A stretch of DNA of 64,000 bases. It comes from Candidatus Altimarinota bacterium. Lineage in GTDB: Bacteria; Patescibacteriota; Gracilibacteria; BD1-5; UBA6164. The stretch is from NCBI GenBank assembly GCA_013368515.1, contig JABWCI010000003.1, positions 62,001 through 126,000 on the forward strand, given 5' to 3'. The notes under the pieces were generated by a model, which was not told the origin of the DNA, ran no database searches, and saw only the letters and a program-made list of their open reading frames with translations. The position numbers and the translations under genes were made by a program. Positions 32,539 through 43,858 of this stretch are shown one piece after another (the first letter of the stretch is position 1; each line of letters starts with the position of its first letter).

Positions 32539-34113
32539 ATGAAAAAAATCTTTTTCATATTATTTTTAATAACAAGTTTTTTTATAAGTTCAAATGATAT
32601 TTACTCATTTGGAACTAATTTTTGAGAAATTTGATTTTATACTAATATAGTAGAAAATATAGATAAAGTTGAAAAAGATATATATAAGATAGATATAATA
32701 TGAAATGAATGAACTAAAGATAAAATTAACAATATAATTAAAAATAACTGTTTAAATGACAATGTCTCAATAGAAGAAATTGATAGTATTGTAAATGAAT
32801 GAAAAATTGATTCAATATACTGAAAAATAAGTGATTCTTGTAAAACTAGTAATTGAGAATTAACAACTGAATTTTTATTAAAATTAATAAGTGCAATTGA
32901 AGAAATAGATAGAGAATATAAAAATCAAGCAAAAGAAAAAACAAATCAAATTTTTAATATAGGTAGTACATGAATATACTCTGATTGAATTGAATGAAAT
33001 AGTCCTTTTGATCTCATAGTAGATTTAAAAAATATAGATACTATAATTTTTATGGAGGATTCTGAGATATATGATTGAAATAAAGATATTGATTTAAATG
33101 CAATATTATCAGACTTAACTTATATATCTGATGAAATCAATAAATCAAGCACTATAAACACTATAATAAATACTTGAAACAATTACTCAAATGAAGAATT
33201 TAATGTATTAAATACTTATAATCAAATAAACTCACAAAATATATATAGTAGTTATATATGTAGTATAGATAGTTCAAATTCATGATTAAATTATAATAGT
33301 TTATACTTTATAAACTCTAAATATAATGTTAACAATAATTTACTCAATAATTCTTGAAGTTATGATAACTGAGATAATAGTTTAGATAATTTTGATGTTA
33401 CAGATAACCCTGTTAGTGATTACAAAAAAGTAAATGATAACTGAGTCTGGCCTTGTGATTCTATATTTTGTATAGATATAGAATTCTTGATATATGAACA
33501 TAATTTATTTTCTTTTTGAAGTAATAAAATTTCAATCGAATATCTAATAAAGAGATCAAACGAGCATTTGAAAAAATTTACAAATACATCACTTGTATGA
33601 TCTAAGATGACAATAAATAATTTTGAATTATGATTAAAAGATCTTAATTTAGCTGACATATTTCATATTTGAATACAAGTTACAAAAAGACCTGTACCTA
33701 TTTTACAATTAGAAAAAGAAAATAAAGTAGATGAAAGTATATATGAAAAAGAAAATCAACTAAAATTTTATTATGAGTCGTACTGACTAGATTATGAAAG
33801 AAGAAATGATTTATCTCTACTTAGAGATATAGAAACAGATAAACAAATTGCTTTAAATTCATCTTTATTAAATACTCAACAATATCTAAAGAAAATACCA
33901 GAATTTCAAAAATATCTTGATGATAAAACAGATAGAAAAAAGCTTATGTGAAAGATAATTGAAAATGAGACGAAAGTATGAATAATTGATGATTTTGAAT
34001 ACCATTTTAAAGAAATAGAATCATTTAATTGAAATATAAAAGATTATATAATTAATCTTGATAAATTAATATCTAATATGCTAAAAATTCCTTCAGATAC
34101 TTGAATGAACTAA
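32539..34113 (+). CDS. large exported protein, family unknown
   Basis: A 524-residue protein with a signal peptide (MKKIFFILFLITSFFISSND). The mature part is rich in Asn, Asp, Ser and Ile, with scattered cysteines (NNCLND, SDSCKTS, YICSIDS, WPCDSIFCIDIEF). No TM helix follows. The C-terminal third is charged and helical (SLLRDIETDKQIALNSS). It forms a tandem pair with the next exported protein (10-base gap). I recognise no family; a surface or periplasmic role is inferred from the signal and pairing only. Confidence 0.65.
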
Positions 34114-34123
34114 TTTTAAAATA

Positions 34124-35425
34124 ATGAAAAAACTATTTTTAACATTTTTTGTATTACTTATTTCTAGTAATCAAGTACTAGCTTCAGGATGCTTAATAAA
34201 AGATAAAAGTGCTCCTGTTTTATTGGAGTATATAAAAAATAATAGATTAGTTATTAAAAATATAACTTGAGAGTTATCAAAAAATAATAACACTAATAGT
34301 AGCTCAAAAACAGTATCGTGAAACATATGAAAAGAATATGAAAATATTAAATCAAGTTGATTAAAAATATATAATGAAATATTTAATTTTGATTCCTATT
34401 ATTCATATTTCAATTATTTTGCTATATTTCCAATAAAAAATGAAGTTCCACTTGAAGTAAAAAGAGATTATAATATATTATTAAATGAATGAAATTGAAT
34501 AAAGTCTTATTTAGAATCTATTCTGAAATCATGAAAATGAGATATAATTATAAATAACGCTTGTAAATGAGTTAATAATTGTAATATATGAAATGATTTA
34601 GCAGCTTGATTTGTTGTATGAAAATTGATTGCAAATAATGATGCAATAATGGATTTATACAGAAATACTGTTATATGAGAAATATATAAGAATCCTACAG
34701 AAATAACTTTGGTAAGTAACAATTTTTCACTTGAAATAGAAAAATATTATAATATAGCCTCATTTAGTAAATGTAGTGAGGAAGAATGATGATTTTTTAA
34801 TAGAATTTATACAAAATGAATTTTAATAATAAATGAAAATATAAAACTTTGAAAAGATTGAATAAAAAAATGGCAAGAAGCAATAGATTTATTATTATGA
34901 AATGATACTACTAATGAAAAATATGTAGATCTAGAAAAAAGATTATTAAAGGAAGAATTATCTAAACAATGAATATATTGAGATTCTCAAACAAATATGT
35001 TGGAAGCACTTGATAAATATAATATAGAATGATGATTTTCTGAAAATAACAACTTTGTAGTAAATACTTTCAATAATACAAGAACAAAATTAGAAAAAAA
35101 ATTAAAAGAGTTTAAAGAAGAAGTAATATGAGATTTCTTTGAAAAGAAAAATACTGAAAATATAAATATAAACAATATACTTGATGCTCAAAAAAATAGT
35201 ATAAATACTAACGAAATAAAAGAAACAATAGATCGTGCTTTTTTGGAAATGAGTAATTTGGAATGAATATCTGAAATGAATACTACTAATATAAGAAATA
35301 GGATAATAAATGTTCATATAGACTTATCAAATTCAATAAACACTTTAGAATTAACTTGTCCTAAAGCTGTACAAGTTTGTAATGAACAAGACTATGGTAA
35401 TTGAAATTGTTGAAAATGTAATTAA
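34124..35425 (+). CDS. exported protein paired with 32539-34113, family unknown
   Basis: A 433-residue protein with a signal peptide (MKKLFLTFFVLLISSNQVLA). Cysteines occur as SGCLIKD, NACKGVNNC, FSKCSEE and a C-terminal cluster LTCPKAVQVCNEQDYGNGNCGKC (in pieces) that could bind metal or form disulfides. A long helical segment (TRTKLEKKLKEFKEEVIGD) lies in the second half. It shares layout with the preceding gene and precedes map by 13 bases. Function unknown. Confidence 0.65.
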
Positions 35426-35438
35426 TAATATATAAAAA

Positions 35439-36182
35439 ATGTTAAATAAAGAAGAATTAGAAATAATGAGAGAAAATGCAAAAGTACATAAAAAAGTATT
35501 TGATGCTATAAGAGAAATTGTAAAAGAATGAACTACTGCAGTAGAAATAAATGAATTATGTGCAAAAATTGCAAAAGAACATTGAGTTTTATGTTGATTT
35601 AAATGAGTATATGACTTTCCAGATAATATATGTATAAGTGTAAATGATGTAGTTGTTCATGGTAGAGCAAGAAAATGAATAGTATTTAAAAATTGAGATT
35701 TAGTAACTTTTGATTTTTGAATCAAAGATAAAAAATATGGTATAAATACTGATGCTGCATTTTCAGTAATAATATGATGAGATGATAAAAATCCTATTTG
35801 AGCAAAACTTATAGAAGCAAATAAAAAAGCTCTTTATGCTTGAATTAAAGCAGCTAAAGTTTGAAATACAACTTGAGATATAGGTTATGCTATACAAAAA
35901 GAAATAGAAGATGCTTGATTTAAGGTAGTAAAAGATTTAACTGGTCATGCTATTTGAAAATCTCTTCATGAAAAACCATATATATATAATTATTGAACTC
36001 CTTGAACATGACCTAAACTTAAAGTTGGAATGACTCTCGCAATAGAACCTATACTTTGACAAACAAGTTGAGAAATAGAAGATGATTGAGATTGGGAAAT
36101 ATTTATAAAAGATGGTAGTTTATGATGCCAATATGAACATACTATCTTAATCACAGAATGAGAAGCTGAAATAATAATATAA
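35439..36182 (+). CDS. map: methionine aminopeptidase, type I
   Basis: A 247-residue M24A metallopeptidase. Metal ligands are visible in order: Asp in LVTFDFGIK, Asp in GINTDAAF, His in LTGHAIGKSLHE, Glu in LAIEPILG and Glu in CQYEHTILI. The substrate-side His is in VVVHGRAR. It removes the initiator Met from new proteins. The start follows the upstream stop by 13 bases. It ends at a terminator shared with the small convergent gene. Confidence 0.95.
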
Positions 36183-36211
36183 AAAGAACTAAGTAATTTA
36201 GTTCTTTTTTT
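36181..36211. terminator. bidirectional terminator between map and small minus-strand gene
   Basis: Stem AAAAAGAACTAA/TTAGTTCTTTTT with a short loop and T tail. The map TAA ends at 36182, and the minus-strand TAA (36198-36200) lies in the right arm. Confidence 0.8.
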
Positions 36212-36377
36212 GCTTTTCTTTTTTTAAAAGTTCTTCAACTTCAGCTAAAGTATGTCATAATCTCCATTCTACTTTTTTAGGTCTTCAAATTTCACTTTTT
36301 CATTTTTCAGTATTTTTTAATTCTTCTCTTGGAAATCATCACCATCATCATGTCCATCATCCAGGTTTATCAATCAT
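36198..36377 (-). CDS. small Gly/Trp-rich protein
   Basis: A 59-residue protein with an unusual N-terminus, MIDKPGGWTGGWGGFPREE, in which six of eight glycines are TGA, followed by a charged region (GKSEIGRPKKVEWRLGHTL) and a Lys-rich end. No signal or TM segment. The frame is open only under code 25. Its TAA is placed exactly in the shared terminator arm, as for other real convergent genes here, which supports it. Not recognised. The gap to the xer gene (36378-36504) is A/T-rich and holds the 15-base ATAATATTTGAAAAA twice. Confidence 0.55.
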
Positions 36378-36504
36378 AATAAATAAATTATATAAATAAT
36401 ATTTGAAAAATATAACAATTTTTCACAAATATCAAAATAATATTTGAAAAAACTTTTAAATAAATATAATAGATAACATAATATTTATTATTTTAAATGC
36501 AGGA

Positions 36505-37425
36505 ATGTTATTAAAAGAAGCTCATACAAAATTCTTAAATTATCTAGAAGTAATCAAAAATAAATCACCTAAAACAGTAGAACAATATGATAGGCATCTA
36601 AAAAAATTTAATATTTATATAGAAGAAAAATATAAAAATATAGAGATTTTTAAAGTTGAAGATATAGATTTAGATATAGCTGAATGATTTAGAAGTTATA
36701 TATATGAAAAAAGAAGGAATGTATCTATAAAAACTGCTAATGCTTATATGATAACTATTAGAAGTTTTTTAAAATACTTAGAAAAAAAATGATATAAGAG
36801 TCTAAGTGCAACCGCAATAGATCTAATAAAGGCTGAAGATAGGCATGTAGAATTTTTAAATCAAGAAGAACTAGATAGGCTTTTTTCTGCACCAAATAAA
36901 GATACTATTATATGAGCTAGAGACTTAGCAATAATGGAATGTATTTATTCAACTGGACTGAGAATTTCAGAATTAACATCCTTAAATAAAAATGATATAA
37001 ATTTAAAAAGAAGAGAATTTGCTGTTAGATGAAAATGAAGAAAAGTTAGAGTTGTATATTTAACAAAGCAGTCGGCAACATTGATAGAAAAATATCTAGA
37101 AAAAAGAACTGATAGTTTTTCACCTCTTTTTATAAGACATAATATGAAAAAAGATGATATAGCATCTTTAAATGATGAAAAAGTGAGACTTACGAGATTT
37201 TTTATAACAAATATGGTTAAAAAATATGCACTAAAAGCTTATATTTTAAAAGATATTTCAGCTCATACTCTTAGACATAGCTTCGCTACTACCCTACTTA
37301 GTAATTGAGCAGACTTGAGATCAATTCAAGAAATGCTTTGACATGCTAGTATAACAACTACTCAAGTTTATACTCATGTTACAAACAAAAAATTAAAAGA
37401 TGTACATTCAAAATTTTTTAAATAA
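36505..37425 (+). CDS. tyrosine recombinase XerC/XerD-like
   Basis: A 306-residue recombinase. The N-terminal SAM-like DNA-binding domain ([15 protein letters not shown]) is followed by the catalytic domain with Arg in STGLRISEL, Lys in GKGRKVRVV, His-x-x-Arg in HTLRHSFAT, His in GHASITTTQ and the nucleophile Tyr in VYTHVTN. Length and composition fit the chromosomal Xer enzymes that resolve chromosome dimers, not a phage integrase. It is alone, with its own terminator. The preceding GCAGGA is one of the few Shine-Dalgarno-like sites in the window. Confidence 0.9.
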
Positions 37426-37426
37426 T

Positions 37427-37452
37427 AAAAACTGACATAAGGTCAGTTTTTA
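37427..37452. terminator. terminator after xer gene
   Basis: Stem AAAAACTGAC/GTCAGTTTTT with a short loop. It lies 7 bases from the TAA of the convergent HAD gene and can serve both. Confidence 0.8.
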
Positions 37453-37458
37453 TTATTT

Positions 37459-38388
37459 TTAAATGAAATTCATATTATCTCTATCTATCTCAAAAATCAA
37501 ATCTTTTCTTTCTATTATAAGATGATAATTTATATTTTCAGTTTTAAAATTTGTAAAATTGTTTATTACCTTTCTTTCAGGATTTACAAAGTAAAAATCA
37601 TTTCATTTTTCAAGAGCATAACTTATACCAAAATCACTTGCAGTATCTCACATACCTCAAATAGTTTTATCTATAATATTTTTTTCTATAAGTAGGTTTA
37701 TAAAATCTTTTTTATGATTTCTTCACCAAAGAGGTGTATAATCAGTTGATTCTAAAAAAACATTACTTCAAAATCAAAAAACATTATTAGCATAAGAGTC
37801 TCATATATTTTTTGCTATATAATCTTTTAATAAATCAAGATAAATATCAAAAACAAAATTTGGAGCACCAGAAACAAATAAAAAATTACCACCTGATAAT
37901 AAAACTTCCTTTATTTTTGAAAATGAAAATCTATAAGGATTTATCTTTTCTTTAGTTTTAAAACTATATTTCATAAAATTTATATATCATTGCCAATCAA
38001 CTAAATTTTTATGTTTCAATAGTAAATAAATACCGGCATTTAAATACTCAAAAAAATCTATTTCTTTATTGTAAGCTTTTTTTTCTAAAGCATTAAAAAA
38101 TTCTAAATCTTTTAAAAATTCATAATAATTATCTATATCTAAATCAAGATAATTATGCTTTTTTACAAATTTAACAAATATAGTAAAGGCTTCTTTTTGT
38201 AAAACTCATCTAAAAAATGTACCATCAAGATCAGAAATAAAATAATTTCATCTATGCATAGAGTTTATTTTATTTTTATAATAATCTTGATTATAATAAT
38301 CCGATCTAAAACAAATTCATAGATGTTCTAATATGTCTTTTTTATTTGTTTCATCTTTCAAAACTTCCAAAACTTTTTCTAACCTCAT
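37459..38388 (-). CDS. HAD-superfamily phosphatase, SerB-like branch
   Basis: A 309-residue protein. Motif I is ISDLDGTFF at about residue 62 (DxDGT), motif II is FVSGAP, and motif IV is GMGDTASDFGIS. Between I and II lies a helical cap of about 110 residues, as in subclass IB (SerB-like) enzymes. The N-terminal 55 residues and the C-terminal tail have no assignment. It is a predicted phosphatase of a small metabolite; the substrate is unknown. Confidence 0.75.
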
Positions 38389-38498
38389 AGATATTTTTTA
38401 ATATTAACAAATTTATTATAGATAATAAATTAAAGTTTTAAAGTTTATTTTTATTTTTTTTTATATATAATTTCAAAAATACTAATTAATTATTCAAA

Positions 38499-39023
38499 AT
38501 GAAAATTATAGTTTGACTTTGAAATCCATGAAAAGAATACGAAAAAACAAAACATAATGTATGATTTATGTTTTTAGACTATTTTCAAAAATTAAATAAA
38601 TTTAGTGATTTCACTTTTGAATCAAAATTTAAAGCAGAAATAAGCTCTGGAATATTTGATTGAGAAAAAACTCTACTTATAAAACCTCAAACTTATATGA
38701 ATCTTAGTTGAGACAGTATAATTTCAATAATGAATTTTTATAAGATTGATAAAAGTGATTTTATTGTTATTTATGATGATTTAAGCATGGATTTTTCTAA
38801 ATTGAGATTTAGGGATAAATGAAGCGCCGGGTGACATAATTGAATAAAAAGCATCATAAAACATCTTTGAGAAGAGTTTAAAAGAATAAAAGTTGGTATA
38901 GGTTTTGATACTAGATTTGAAGTAAGTGATTGGGTTTTATCAAAATTTAGTGAGGAAGAACTAATTGATTTAGAAAATGATGTTTTTAAAGAAATAAATA
39001 ATATATTAATAAAGAATTTTTAA
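38499..39023 (+). CDS. pth: peptidyl-tRNA hydrolase
   Basis: A 174-residue Pth. The start [22 protein letters not shown] holds the conserved Asn and the catalytic His19 (motifs VGLGNPG and KHNVGF). PQTYMNLSG, YDDLSMDF and GSAGGHNGIKSI complete the family pattern. It frees tRNAs from peptidyl-tRNA drop-off products. The stop is one base before the murC start, so the two are cotranscribed. Confidence 0.95.
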
Positions 39024-39024
39024 T

Positions 39025-40356
39025 ATGAAAAAAATATATGTAATCTGAATTTGATGAATATGAATATCAGCTATAGCAAGATATTATAAACAAAATTGAT
39101 TTGAGGTTTTTTGAAGTGATATGACAGATAGTGAACTTATTTCAAATCTTAAAAACGAATGAATTGATATAGTTATATGAGAAAGATCTGAATTTATAGA
39201 TAATAGTTTTGAAAAAGTTATATATACTGAAGCAATACCTAACTCTCAAAAAGAATTAATAAAATCAAAAAGTCTAAATATAGAAACTCTAACTTATCCA
39301 GAAGCTTTAGCACAAATAGCAAATGATAAGATACTTATAACTATTTCATGAACTCATTGAAAGTCAACAACTACTTCTATTTGATCTATTATATTAAAAA
39401 ATAGTAATCTAAATTTCACTAGTGTTATATGAACTTTACTAAAAGAATTTAATTGAAAAAATTTTTATCATAGAGATGATAAAGAAAAAAAAGAAAAATA
39501 TTTTATAATTGAAGCATGTGAATATAAAAGAAGTTTTCTAAAATATAAACCTGATATTGCCATAATTACAAATATCGAAGTTGATCATCTTGATTATTAT
39601 AAAGATGAGAAAGATTATATTTTGGCATATAGACAATTAATAGACAACGTAAAAAAATGATGATACATTATATTAGATTGACAAGAAAAAAATAGTAGAC
39701 AATTGGTATGAATTAGACAAGATGTAAATTTTATAGAAATTGATAAAGAATGATTTAAATATAATTGACAATATCATTTATTCCCTAGTTTGTCATTAAA
39801 AATACCATGACAACATATTGTCTATGATGCAAGATTGACATATATATTATGAGTTATATTAAATATAGACAATGAAAGTATTATTGACAGTATAGAGACA
39901 TATTCTTGAGCTTGGAGAAGAATGGAAATAATATGACAAACATTAAATAATAATTTAGTAATGAGTGATTATTGACATCATCCTACTGAAATAAAATTAA
40001 CACTATGAGCAATTAGAGAAAAATATAAAGATAAAAAAATATTAACTATTTTTCAACCTCATCAATATAATAGAACTATAGAATTATTAAATGATTTTAA
40101 AGATGTTTTTTTAGAAAGTGACGAGTTAATAATTCCAAACATATATGAGTCTAGAGATTCTATAGAAGATAAGAAAAAAATTAATACTGACATATTACTT
40201 GATAATATAAATCATAAAAATAAGAAAAATTGAAATTGACTAGAAAATACTTTAAAACTAATAAATGAATTTGATAATAATAATAAAGATAGTTTAATTA
40301 TACTTATGTGAGCTTGAGATGTTGATAATCTAAGATACAAAATAAAAACCACTTAA
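39025..40356 (+). CDS. murC: UDP-N-acetylmuramate-L-alanine ligase
   Basis: A 443-residue Mur ligase. The N-terminal Rossmann motif is VIGIGGIGISAIARYY; the ATP loop is ISGTHGKSTTTS; ITNIEVDHLDYY and VMSDYGHHPTEIK are typical of MurC rather than MurD/E/F. It adds L-Ala to UDP-MurNAc in the cytoplasm. With the LCP/PBP1A pair this shows a working peptidoglycan pathway. It follows pth by one base. Confidence 0.93.
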
Positions 40357-40366
40357 GTGGTTTTTT
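40344..40366. terminator. bidirectional terminator between murC and secD
   Basis: Palindrome AAAAACCACTT/AAGTGGTTTTT; the murC TAA (40354-40356) is at the centre, and the secD TAA (40365-40367) lies at the right edge. Confidence 0.85.
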
Positions 40367-41969
40367 ATTTTTTAATTCAAATAAATTTATTTTCATCTTT
40401 TAATATTATTGAAAGCCATAATAGGAAAACTCTTGAAACATACATAGCAGTAAAAAGAGAAATAACTATTCATATTCAAAGCATCAATCAAAATCACTTA
40501 ATCATATTAATTCAAAAAATAAATAGTATAAGTGAAACTAATAATCATGTAAAATTAGAATCCCAAATTGCTGACCAAGACTTATTAAATCCTATATCAG
40601 TAGAGTCAAGAAGGTTATTTCATTTTTTAATTTCTTCTTTTATTCTTTCAAATATGAGAATATTTGCATCTATAGCTATTCAAATAGATAAGATTAATCA
40701 TGCAATAGATGCAAGAGTTAATACTAATCAAAAAAACTTAACAACAGTTAAAACTAAAATAACATACAAAATCAGCGCAATAGATGACATAAGTCATGAT
40801 AATCTATAAGCATATACTAAAAATATAAATATTAGGAAAAATCAAGAAAATCATGCAATAACCAATTTTTCAAGAGAAGATTCTCATATTTTCGAATCAA
40901 TAGTTCTTTCGCTTGTAAGATAAATAGGAGCTGGAACTACTCATGTATTTATATCTTGAGATAATTTAGATGCTTCTTTAGGTGTAAATTCTCAACTTAT
41001 AACAGCTTTTCAACCATAAATAGTAGTGTTTACTACTGGAGCCGTAAGCATTTCTCATCATACAAATATTGCAATTTGTTGTCAAACAAGTCTTTTAGTT
41101 AAATCAGCAAAAACATCTGCTCATTCTGTATTAAAAACTAGCTCTATTTCTGGTCTTGCCGCATCATTAAATTGAACACTAGATTTTACAAAATATTTAT
41201 CATCTAAAATTCTTCATTTAGAATCTATAGCAGCTGTCCAATCAGAAGGAGTCTTAGATATAAAAATATAATTTATTTTATTATCTTGACTATTTTCTAA
41301 AATTAAAAATCAATCATCTCCAGAACTAAATTTTACATTATTTATTTGTTTTTCTTTTAATTCTCATTCAAATACAAATAAATCACTTATAGATTCTGTT
41401 TCTCCTAAAACTATATTTTCATAGTTAAGAGAATATTTACTTCAAACAACACTAAATTTTTCTCAAGAATTAATTTCATCTAAAACTAAAGATGCTATTT
41501 TATTTCTTAAATCATAATCTTCTTGTGTAAAAGAACTTTTTCTTTCTTTAAATTGAATTTTAACTACTTTTCAAATTGCATCTTTTGCTTTTTCAATATT
41601 TTCACTATTTTCTAAACTATCATTTCATTTTAAAGGAATTTGTACAATAATGTGTCTTTCTCAACCATATGATGCATCATTTATTTCAGAATCATTGATT
41701 TTTAAAGCTTCAATTCTCCTATCAATTATAGATTTTAATCACTCTATTATTTCTTTTTCTTTATTTTTATCTACCTCTCAAGATTTATTTAATTCTTCTA
41801 AATCAACTTTATAATCAAGCTCAATTCATCATTGTAAATCAAGTCACAATCTATAATCTCATCATGAAAATGGTACTTTAATACCATAATTATGCCAAGG
41901 AAAAACATAAGATAATAAAAAAATACCTCAAATAAATATCAAAAATAATCTAAAAATAAGATGTCTCAT
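40365..41969 (-). CDS. secD: protein-export membrane protein SecD
   Basis: A 534-residue SecD. One N-terminal TM helix precedes the periplasmic domain with GLDLQGGIELDY; about residues 350-390 carry ISGEFTPKEASKLSQDINTG. A C-terminal RND-type bundle of five or so TM helices follows, with [30 protein letters not shown] (in pieces). SecD with SecF aids Sec translocation using the proton gradient. The protein ends at the SecD length; no secF follows, because murC is convergent. The large periplasmic domain is somewhat long and lysine-rich. Confidence 0.92.
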
Positions 41970-42070
41970 AGAAAAAAACTAAAAATGTAAAAATTTTATT
42001 AATTATATATTTTTTAAATAAAAGTAAAAAAATAATAGCAAAAGCCATTATTTTTAGTTTGACATTTTAT

Positions 42071-43126
42071 TTAATTATTGTCATTGTCTTTCTTTTTATT
42101 TGCAAGTTGTCAACAAGCCGCATCTATATCATCTCACATTGTTGCTCTAATAGTAGAAACAACTCAATAATGTTGTAATATAGTTTGAAACTTTTCTATT
42201 ATAAATCTAGGTGTTGGAGAATATGTTCATCCAGTACCTTCTCAGGCATTATAAGGAATAAAATTTACATGTGCCAATTTTCACTCTAAAAGCTTTCATA
42301 ACTCATGAGCTAATTTAATATTATCATTTACTCAATTTATCATTATATATTCATAAAATATTCTTTTATTAGTTTTAGCCGTATATTCATCTAAACTAGA
42401 CATTAATTCAGAAAGTGGATAAGTATGATCAACAGGCATTATTTGTTTTCTTATTTCATCATTTGGTGCATGCAAACTTATAGCAAGACTAGTTTGAGGA
42501 AAGTCAGAAGTAAATTTTTTTATACCTGGAACTATTCAACAAGTTGAAACTGTAACTCTTCTATTGGCTAAATCAAATTTCTTTTGATCATTTGCTATAT
42601 TTATAGTTTCTTTAACTACATCATAATTAAGCATTGGCTCACCCATACCCATATAAACTATATTTCTAAGTTTATTACCCTCATCATTTAATAATTTCGC
42701 AGCATAGTATATTTGCTCTATTACTTCATAATTTTTAAGATTTTTTAATAATCAAAGTTTTCAAGTAGCACAAAAAGTACAAGCCATAGGACAACCTGCT
42801 TGACATGAAATACAAAGAGTAACTCTACCAGTTAAATGTCTCATTATAACTGACTCAATAAACTCTCAAGTTTCGGTCTTAAAAAGTATCTTGGTAGTTT
42901 GTCAATTTGAACTTGTTTTTTGATCATCAACTGTAAGCGAATAAAAAAAACAATTTTCCTTTAATAACTCTCTTATATTTTTTGAGAGAGTATTCATATC
43001 ATCAAAATTTGTTATAAAATTTTTATATATAGCATTCTCTATTTGGCTATATCTAAAAGCTTTTTCTCAATTTGCCTCCAACAATTCTTTTACTTTTTTC
43101 TCATCATGTATAGAAATTTTTTGCAT
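42071..43126 (-). CDS. rlmN: 23S rRNA/tRNA adenine-C2 methyltransferase RlmN
   Basis: A 351-residue radical-SAM methyltransferase. The cluster cysteines are C112, C116 and C119 (CPMACTFC). [24 protein letters not shown] and [15 protein letters not shown] are typical of RlmN. The C-terminal catalytic Cys is in TMGDDIDAACGQLA. It methylates A2503 of 23S rRNA and A37 of some tRNAs. The 100-base gap to secD is A/T-rich without a clear signal. Confidence 0.95.
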
Positions 43127-43193
43127 TATTTATTTTATTTATTATATTTAAAGTAATTTAATTATAATTTACTTTATTTTTCTTTTTTGTAAA

Positions 43194-43826
43194 ATGAAAA
43201 AATCAAAAATAGCAACTACGATTGCTGAAGCTATGGTGGTAATGACAGTTATAGTTATTGGTTTGACTTGAATATACAGGATATATTCTGAATCTTCTAG
43301 ACTTTCAAATAGTGTGGAAATAAAAATTCAAGCAATTCAAATTGCAAGAGAATGAATAGAAGCAATAACAAATATAAGAGATACAAATTGGATTTTATAC
43401 TCATCTGATAAAAATAATTGTTGGAAAACTCTAAATTATAATTCATGATGTATTTGAAATGCAAGTCCTAATAATATAGCAAATAACTGAAATTATAAAG
43501 TATATAGAAATAGTGCTAATAGATGGCAACTAGAATCTGATTGATGATTAATTTGAGATGATTTTTCTACAACTAATTACAAAGATTTTTACAAGATTTT
43601 CTTAGATCAAAATTCTCTTTATACTCATACATATACTTGAGATACTAGAACTTTAACAAATACTAAATGAGTATTTACAAGACAAATAAAAACTAGTTAT
43701 GTTGATCCAGGTGATTGAAATACAAACAATTGATTACAAGTAAGAAGTATTGTTAGATGGGTTGATTCATGATGAACTAATATAAATGAAATAGTTTTAG
43801 AAACTATACTAACTAACCACAAATAA
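43194..43826 (+). CDS. type IV prepilin-like protein
   Basis: A 210-residue protein with a class III (prepilin) signal. After MKKSKIA, cleavage before TTIAEAMVV would put Glu at position +5, and the following hydrophobic helix (MVVMTVIVIGLTGIY) is the pilin spine. The rest is an Asn/Thr/Trp-rich globular domain with two cysteines (NNCWKT, SGCIGN). It may be a minor pilin or pseudopilin. No pilus assembly genes lie near. It ends at a terminator shared with the 1322-residue gene. Confidence 0.75.
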
Positions 43827-43858
43827 AAAAATAAATCCAAAAATGGATTTATTTTTTT
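43826..43858. terminator. bidirectional terminator between prepilin gene and large minus-strand gene
   Basis: Stem AAATAAATCCA/TGGATTTATTT with an AAAA loop and long T run, overlapping the minus-strand TAA at 43857-43859. Confidence 0.85.

Noticed and set aside
36505-37425. Phage or mobile-element integrase
   Set aside because: Size and motifs fit chromosomal XerC/D, and no other mobile-element gene or att-like repeat is nearby.
40357-40809. 150-codon plus-strand open frame
   Set aside because: Antisense to secD; the secD frame has clear family motifs and fits the shared terminator.
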